9,329 nucleotides of DNA from Bacteroidota bacterium (GTDB taxonomy: Bacteria; Bacteroidota; Bacteroidia; Bacteroidales; Prolixibacteraceae): contig JAUYTA010001051.1 of assembly GCA_030695265.1 (NCBI GenBank), forward strand, positions 1 through 9,329, written 5' to 3'. The notes beneath the pieces are model-generated. The model had not been told where the DNA came from and ran no database searches. It worked only from the letters and a program-made list of their open reading frames with translations. A program made the position numbers and the translations under genes. Below, piece by piece: positions 5,690-9,329 of the stretch. The first letter of the stretch is position 1; every line of letters begins with the position of its first letter.

Positions 5690-6331
5690 TTAACAGCAAC
5701 TAAACTCGTCTTTCGTCGCAGTAATTGTAAAGCTCGAAACTTCAATTTTTCCTTTCGGATAAGGCTGGCTTTCCTCCAGAATTCGGAAATCTTTAAATCC
5801 GGTATTTTTGATGATGTCAAGATATTTGGTTTTTGTGATTGATCCGGCCCAACATTCAGCCACAGCAATTGGATCATTGGCATATTCTCCAGGAACAGGC
5901 TCACTTGAAAAAATATCGCTGATTACAAACCGTCCGCCATTTTTCAGCAAACGGTAAATTTCGGCCCATACTTTTGGTTTGTTGGTAACATGATTTAAAG
6001 TGCAATTGGAGATTATCAGGTCAGCAATTTCGCTTTCCAAAGGTATTTGCTCAAGATCGGCCAAAACAAATTTTACGTTTTCAATGCCCATTTTAGAAGC
6101 GGTTGATGCTGCTTTTCGAACCATCTCTTCAGTAACATCCACTCCGTAAATAAAACCAGCTTCGCCAACTTCTTCAGCCAAACGTAAAACATCTGTTCCG
6201 CGTCCGCTTCCCAAATCAATACATACCTCTCCGGTTTTAGCTTCGCTCTTTTCTGCAGCGCCACCACACGACAAGCAACAGGTTTCATTTGCAAGAGTCG
6301 AGTATCTTCCTGCAATTTCAATTGTATTCAT
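5690..6331 (-). CDS. ArsM-like SAM-dependent methyltransferase, short form
   Basis: This 213-aa class I methyltransferase has motif I CIDLGSGRGTD (37-47), the acidic residue after strand 2 in YGVDVTEEM (62-70), the strand-4 motif LIISNCTLNHV (105-115) and LLKNGGRFVISDI (128-140). The best match in memory is the arsenite methyltransferase ArsM. C110 in SNC and C160 in CWAGSIT correspond to two arsenic-binding cysteines of that family. The N-terminal CCLSC (C18, C19, C22) resembles ArsM's Cys pair. It is shorter than typical ArsM (about 260-280 aa) and lacks the LGCGNP segment between the Cys pair and motif I. It also ends in SCC, adding a C-terminal Cys pair (C212, C213). Arsenite, another metalloid or a thiol is the likely methyl acceptor, but the substrate could differ. 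It has its own promoter (6352-6382) and precedes the peptide/radical SAM genes, so it may act in the same pathway. Confidence 0.85.
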   Translation of the reverse strand: MNTIEIAGRYSTLANETCCLSCGGAAEKSEAKTGEVCIDLGSGRGTDVLRLAEEVGEAGFIYGVDVTEEMVRKAASTASKMGIENVKFVLADLEQIPLESEIADLIISNCTLNHVTNKPKVWAEIYRLLKNGGRFVISDIFSSEPVPGEYANDPIAVAECWAGSITKTKYLDIIKNTGFKDFRILEESQPYPKGKIEVSSFTITATKDEFSCC

Positions 6332-6351
6332 TTTATTTCAATTTTGAGGTG

Positions 6352-6382
6352 CAAAGATAAACTTAAAAACAGAAGAAACCAA
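6352..6382 (-). promoter_or_regulatory. Bacteroidota-type promoter for the methyltransferase gene
   Basis: On the minus strand TTG (6382-6380) is followed after 20 bases by TATCTTTG (6359-6352), an exact TAnnTTTG -7 box at the correct distance. Transcription would start near 6345, about 14 bases before the ATG at 6331. This is probably the main promoter of the methyltransferase and perhaps of the peptide/radical SAM genes downstream. Confidence 0.65.
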
Positions 6383-6406
6383 CATATATAGATTATTTGA
6401 TATGTT
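6381..6406. promoter_or_regulatory. Candidate operator at the methyltransferase promoter
   Basis: A perfect 7-bp inverted repeat AACATAT (6381-6387) / ATATGTT (6400-6406) with a 12-bp AT-rich spacer touches the -33 region of the promoter at 6352-6382. Its shape resembles ATAT-rich inverted repeats bound by ArsR/SmtB repressors, but no such regulator is encoded in the window. Confidence 0.4.
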
Positions 6407-6583
6407 TCTAAATAGTCATTCTGTAATCATTCCAAAATATGACAATCTGAGCATTTAATAGTTATGGTTACAAAAAATTGAAATGTTAAATTTCGAAAAA
6501 TCAAAAAATAATTGGATTTTGTGGGTTACCTTTTTATCTCTTTTCGGATAAATACATACAGAAATATTATTTTACAGCTGGTA

Positions 6584-6614
6584 TTGACTTTAACATCTGA
6601 ATGTTGTAAATTTG
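6584..6614 (+). promoter_or_regulatory. Bacteroidota-type promoter for the eCIS operon
   Basis: TTG (6584-6586) is followed after 20 bases by TAAATTTG (6607-6614), an exact TAnnTTTG -7 box. Transcription would start near 6620, leaving a leader of about 268 bases before the cap gene ATG at 6888. A weaker alternative -7 (TATATTTT, 6717-6724) has a 17-base spacer to the nearest TTG and is less convincing. Confidence 0.55.
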
Positions 6615-6721
6615 GTTGTTCACTTGTTTGTTTGAAAATCAATACGCTGTAAACAGGCAGAACCTAAGCTAGATAGCTAAAATCTTGATTGAATTTTTGA
6701 TGGATAGTTGGTAGCCTATAT

Positions 6722-6771
6722 TTTCAATTTTTAAATCAAACCCTGACCCAAACAGGAAATAAAAATTGAAA
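6722..6771 (+). repeat. 50-bp inverted repeat in the eCIS leader
   Basis: Perfect 12-bp arms TTTCAATTTTTA (6722-6733) and TAAAAATTGAAA (6760-6771) enclose a smaller stem CCTG/CAGG (6742-6745 and 6753-6756). It lies between the proposed promoter and the first eCIS gene, so it would fold in the leader RNA. It may be an operator, an RNA regulatory element or a remnant of a small mobile repeat. Confidence 0.55.
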
Positions 6772-6887
6772 TAATCAAAGAGATTTCCATCAGAATGCTT
6801 CCTTAAAATAGAAAAGAACCTTAAATCATTCCGTGCAGGATTTAATCTTTTGCTCGCTGGTAAATAGTTTAAGCTAATATTTCTATC

Positions 6888-7481
6888 ATGATACATCCAG
6901 TCCTGAAATTTTTGGCAGAACAACTGAATGCCCATATCGACCAGGTAAAGAAAAACGGTGATGGGATCGTATCGCCCGTAGCAATCCTGCAAAGTATTGT
7001 GCGACTGGATGATGATGCTCTAAAAAATACTAACAACATCCTTATTTCCCTCGTTAACTTCTCGGAAGAGGCGACGATGAAAAACCATCCAACGTATTCC
7101 ATTTTGAATAATGATATGGTAACTTATAAGAATCCTCCTATTAATCTGAATCTTTTTATTCTGGTGACAGCCTGTATGACCAATTACGAAAATGCACTTA
7201 TTTACCTTTCACATGCCATTACTTTTTTTCAGGGCAAATACTCGTTCAGCTTAAAGAATAGTGTGACCCAGGTTGAAGGACTGCCTGATGATTTTCGCAT
7301 TATTCTGGATTTATATACCCTCAGTTTTGAACAATTGAATTACCTGTGGAGCACGTTGGGCGGAAAGCAGCACCCTTTTGTGTGCTATAAAGTAAGACTG
7401 TTGCAATTAGAAAGGGAAAGCGCAACTGAAACTCGCGGTATTATTAAACAAGTGAGGATTGAAGAACCGGGCAACTCATAA
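6888..7481 (+). CDS. Pvc16-type (DUF4255) eCIS cap protein
   Basis: This 197-aa protein matches the DUF4255/Pvc16_N family. These proteins cap the distal end of the sheath-tube in contractile injection systems of the Afp/PVC type. Visible family features are the N-terminal helix with IHPVLKFLAEQLNAHI, the segment ISLVNFSEEATMKNHP, the hallmark NPPINLNLFILVTACM (about residues 82-97), then YENALIYLSHAITFFQGK, and a C-terminal strand KQHPFVCYKVRLLQLE. Length fits the family. It is cytoplasmic before particle release, with no signal or membrane segment. It is the first gene of a plus-strand set, 33 bp before the 403-aa gene, and the sheath gene comes third. The ATG has no Shine-Dalgarno, which is normal for this phylum. 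Family call is firm; the cap role comes from homologues. Confidence 0.9.
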   Translation: MIHPVLKFLAEQLNAHIDQVKKNGDGIVSPVAILQSIVRLDDDALKNTNNILISLVNFSEEATMKNHPTYSILNNDMVTYKNPPINLNLFILVTACMTNYENALIYLSHAITFFQGKYSFSLKNSVTQVEGLPDDFRIILDLYTLSFEQLNYLWSTLGGKQHPFVCYKVRLLQLERESATETRGIIKQVRIEEPGNS

Positions 7482-7514
7482 AAACTAAAAAGAAGAAACT
7501 AACAACCAAATAAG

Positions 7515-8726
7515 ATGAGCATTTCCATCACATACGATATTCTTTTCGAGGTCAGGATATTACATCATTTTTTTCTTAACAAAGGAGAAAATGAATTTGA
7601 TTCGATGAGCGACGAAGAAAAGGCAAACATGATGTTGAAATATGATGCTCGCGAGATCTTTGAAATTGTTCCAACAGAGGAATGCAGCAAAATTTTGAGT
7701 GCCCATAATTGCATCTTTAAATTTACTTCAACGGGCATAATCGTTGGGTTACGGGCTGAATCAGATGGACTGGAACCGCCGAAGTTCAAACCTTTCATGG
7801 AACTGGCTGACGATTTAATGTTCACTTTCCTGATAAAGCTTCGCGACATGGATTTGATGAATTATACGGCGCTACCTTTTACAGGCAATAGCGGTCAAAT
7901 CTTCACCTTTCAAAATACCATCGCTGCCGGTTCAAAAAAATTCCCCGCACTCAGCGCAGTTCCTCCTCTTTACGACGGAGCAAAGGAATATTTGCCCGGA
8001 GATATGCTTTCGGACAATCTGAACAACCAGACAAAGCTTTGTACGGCACTTAAGAAAACTACCCAGATTACCTCAACAGCCAGCGATTGGATGACCGAAG
8101 AGTCTGTTGACAATGTGCCTTTGCAATATGTGAATGTAAATGACAGGCATCCATTGGTTCGCGGAATATTTTCGTACCACGTTAAAGCTGCCAATGTGGA
8201 GCCTGTTGCAACCATAAAGACCGCAACCGGAATTATTGTAACTCCTAAAGTTGTAATTCTCCCCGGCGAATTCCGTACCCTTCAGGTTGACATGAGGGAG
8301 TTTCCTGAAGGTTTTTATTCCATGCACATTGAATCTGCTGCTCCGGTTTATTCTGATGATGTTGCATTCTTCCTTTTACTGAAAAGAGAAAGTCCGTTCG
8401 GCATCATTCAGCTGAATGTCAAAAGCGACGATGCGACCTACAACATGCTTGATCCGCAGGGATTTATGCGCTCTCCGGCCTATGAATTGCGCTTTCGAAA
8501 CAGATCTACCCGCTGGCGGTATGTTGGTGAAAAATTCAATGGCGCATCTTTTACCGATAATCCACTTCCACTCACGCGCTTTGGTTTTATTGAAAATGTT
8601 TCGGTGTTGGGAAAAGATGGCAATCCCATTGACGATCTTCCAAATCCGGCAACTACCATTATTAAAACTGAAGCATTGGTTAAGACAACCGAGAAAAACT
8701 TTTATTCAGAAATTCATATTAATTAA
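7515..8726 (+). CDS. eCIS-associated protein of unknown function
   Basis: This 403-aa protein lies between the cap and sheath genes (33 bp and 20 bp gaps), so it is almost certainly part of the eCIS operon. It has no signal peptide, membrane helix or Cys motif. The N-terminal half (about 1-125) has alternating strands and helices (YDILFEVRILHHFF, IFEIVPTEECSKIL, FKFTSTGIIVGLRAES). A middle region (about 125-200) is Pro-, Gly- and Thr-rich. The second half (about 210-370) is beta-rich with sandwich-like strands (GIFSYHVKAAN, GIIVTPKVVILPGEFRTLQVDM, YELRFRNRSTRWRYVGEKF). I recall unnamed proteins at this position in Bacteroidota eCIS clusters, but no assigned role. A structural or assembly part such as an extra cap, baseplate or particle-decorating protein is possible, and a cargo-related role cannot be excluded. 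Confidence 0.85.
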   Translation: MSISITYDILFEVRILHHFFLNKGENEFDSMSDEEKANMMLKYDAREIFEIVPTEECSKILSAHNCIFKFTSTGIIVGLRAESDGLEPPKFKPFMELADDLMFTFLIKLRDMDLMNYTALPFTGNSGQIFTFQNTIAAGSKKFPALSAVPPLYDGAKEYLPGDMLSDNLNNQTKLCTALKKTTQITSTASDWMTEESVDNVPLQYVNVNDRHPLVRGIFSYHVKAANVEPVATIKTATGIIVTPKVVILPGEFRTLQVDMREFPEGFYSMHIESAAPVYSDDVAFFLLLKRESPFGIIQLNVKSDDATYNMLDPQGFMRSPAYELRFRNRSTRWRYVGEKFNGASFTDNPLPLTRFGFIENVSVLGKDGNPIDDLPNPATTIIKTEALVKTTEKNFYSEIHIN

Positions 8727-8746
8727 TTCATAAACAATAAGATCAC

Positions 8747-9329
8747 ATGGCAACGACTTACAAATCACCTGGAGTATATGTAGAAGAAATTTCCAAATTG
8801 CCGCCATCGGTGGCGCAGGTAGAAACAGCCATTCCCGCTTTTATTGGGTACACTGAAAACGACAGTTTGAATGGACTGTCGCTTGTGAACAAACCGAAAC
8901 GAATCAAATCGCTCAATGACTTTGAACAGATTTTTGGATTTCCGAAGCAAACTGATTTTACCAACGATGCCAATCCTGTAAACGGCATAAAAATAAAAAA
9001 GGATGGTTCGGGAGCGTTCGTTTTGGATGGCGACCTCAAGGATCCTTACGGGGGTTTGCAGTTCCGGCTTCATTACTGCCTGCAGATGTATTTCGCCAAT
9101 GGAGGTGGCCCTTGCTACATCATTTCCAGCGGAAAATATGGGGATGCGAGTTTCGCCAATTCGAACCAAATGGCGGCATCGCTTGCGGCTTTGAGAAAAG
9201 AAGACGAGCCAACCATGATCGTATTTACTGATGCTGTATCGCTTTCAAAGGCCGAATTCTATTCGTTGTATTCCAAAGCGCTTACACAGGCTGCTGAATT
9301 AATGGATCGTGTTGTGATCGCTGATTTAT
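8747..9329 (+). CDS. Contractile sheath protein (Pvc2/Afp2-like), 3' end cut
   Basis: An open frame runs from ATG (8747) to the window edge, 194 codons, with no stop. The start MATTYKSPGVYVEEIS is the classic N-terminus of phage-tail and eCIS sheath proteins. The following ETAIPAFIGYTE and the hallmark MYFANGGGPCYIISSG (about residues 123-138) confirm it. Next come SLAALRKEDEPTMIVFTDAV and LMDRVVIADL, the start of the conserved core. Complete sheaths are usually 350-700 aa, so much of the C-terminus (the interlocking domain) is missing. Sheath subunits polymerise around the inner tube and contract to drive it through the target membrane. The position after the cap and the 403-aa gene supports a complete eCIS operon continuing to the right. 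Confidence 0.95.
   Translation, partial: MATTYKSPGVYVEEISKLPPSVAQVETAIPAFIGYTENDSLNGLSLVNKPKRIKSLNDFEQIFGFPKQTDFTNDANPVNGIKIKKDGSGAFVLDGDLKDPYGGLQFRLHYCLQMYFANGGGPCYIISSGKYGDASFANSNQMAASLAALRKEDEPTMIVFTDAVSLSKAEFYSLYSKALTQAAELMDRVVIADL

Larger units (their letters stand above)
6407..6887. other. Divergent intergenic region and eCIS leader
   Basis: The 556 bp between the methyltransferase and cap genes hold no convincing gene. Stops are frequent in all plus frames. A minus-strand frame at 6669-6992 is antisense to the cap gene start and has no recognisable features. Besides the two promoters, the region contains a 50-bp inverted repeat (6722-6771) and otherwise AT-rich sequence. Confidence 0.6.

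Noticed and set aside
5647..5904. 85-aa minus-strand frame at the methyltransferase 3' end
   Set aside because: It lies in another frame of the methyltransferase and runs into the echo-repeat tract; no features of its own.
6669..6992. 107-aa minus-strand frame across the eCIS leader and cap gene start
   Set aside because: It overlaps the start of the well-supported DUF4255 gene in antisense, its product shows no family features, and its lower half coincides with the inverted repeat in the leader.
8765..9169. 134-aa minus-strand frame
   Set aside because: It is antisense to the sheath gene, which has unmistakable sheath motifs.

Overview
The window looks like a chromosomal piece of a Bacteroidota genome. 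The evidence is moderately AT-rich coding sequence, genes that mostly lack a clear Shine-Dalgarno, several promoters of the TTG-N19/20-TAnnTTTG type, a creD/winged-helix regulator pair of the kind found in this phylum, and a Bacteroidota-style extracellular contractile injection system (eCIS). The intergenic spaces carry several kinds of GC-rich and AT-rich repeat tracts also typical of the phylum. I cannot place it at genus level.

Region 1 (1-2550, minus strand) is an envelope-stress-like unit. Read in its own direction it has a 212-aa six-helix membrane protein, a 98-aa winged-helix regulator and a CreD-family inner-membrane protein that runs off the left edge. The same 27-bp element with an ACTTTG-N5-CAAAGT inverted repeat lies directly upstream of both the membrane-protein gene and creD. 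It is a good candidate operator for the small regulator.

Region 2 (2638-6410, minus strand) is the most interesting part. It has an ArsM-like methyltransferase, an overlooked 31-aa peptide with three cysteines, a radical SAM/SPASM protein with the complete seven-Cys SPASM signature, and a protein with thioredoxin fused in front of a thioredoxin-reductase-like flavoprotein. The layout (small Cys peptide, then SPASM maturase, then dithiol redox enzyme 11 bp downstream) fits a ribosomally made, radical-SAM-modified peptide (RiPP) system. The methyltransferase and redox partner suggest thiol, arsenic or metalloid chemistry, but that is inference. The peptide gene and the maturase gene are separated by two related hairpin elements in opposite orientation, and the unit ends at a hairpin plus T-run terminator.

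Region 3 (6584-9329, plus strand, divergent from region 2) is the start of an eCIS operon: a Pvc16-type (DUF4255) cap protein, a 403-aa protein of unknown function, and a contractile sheath protein cut by the right edge. A good promoter lies about 270 bp upstream of the first gene, and the leader contains a perfect 12-bp inverted repeat around a smaller hairpin. No tRNA, rRNA, CRISPR array or transposase was seen.
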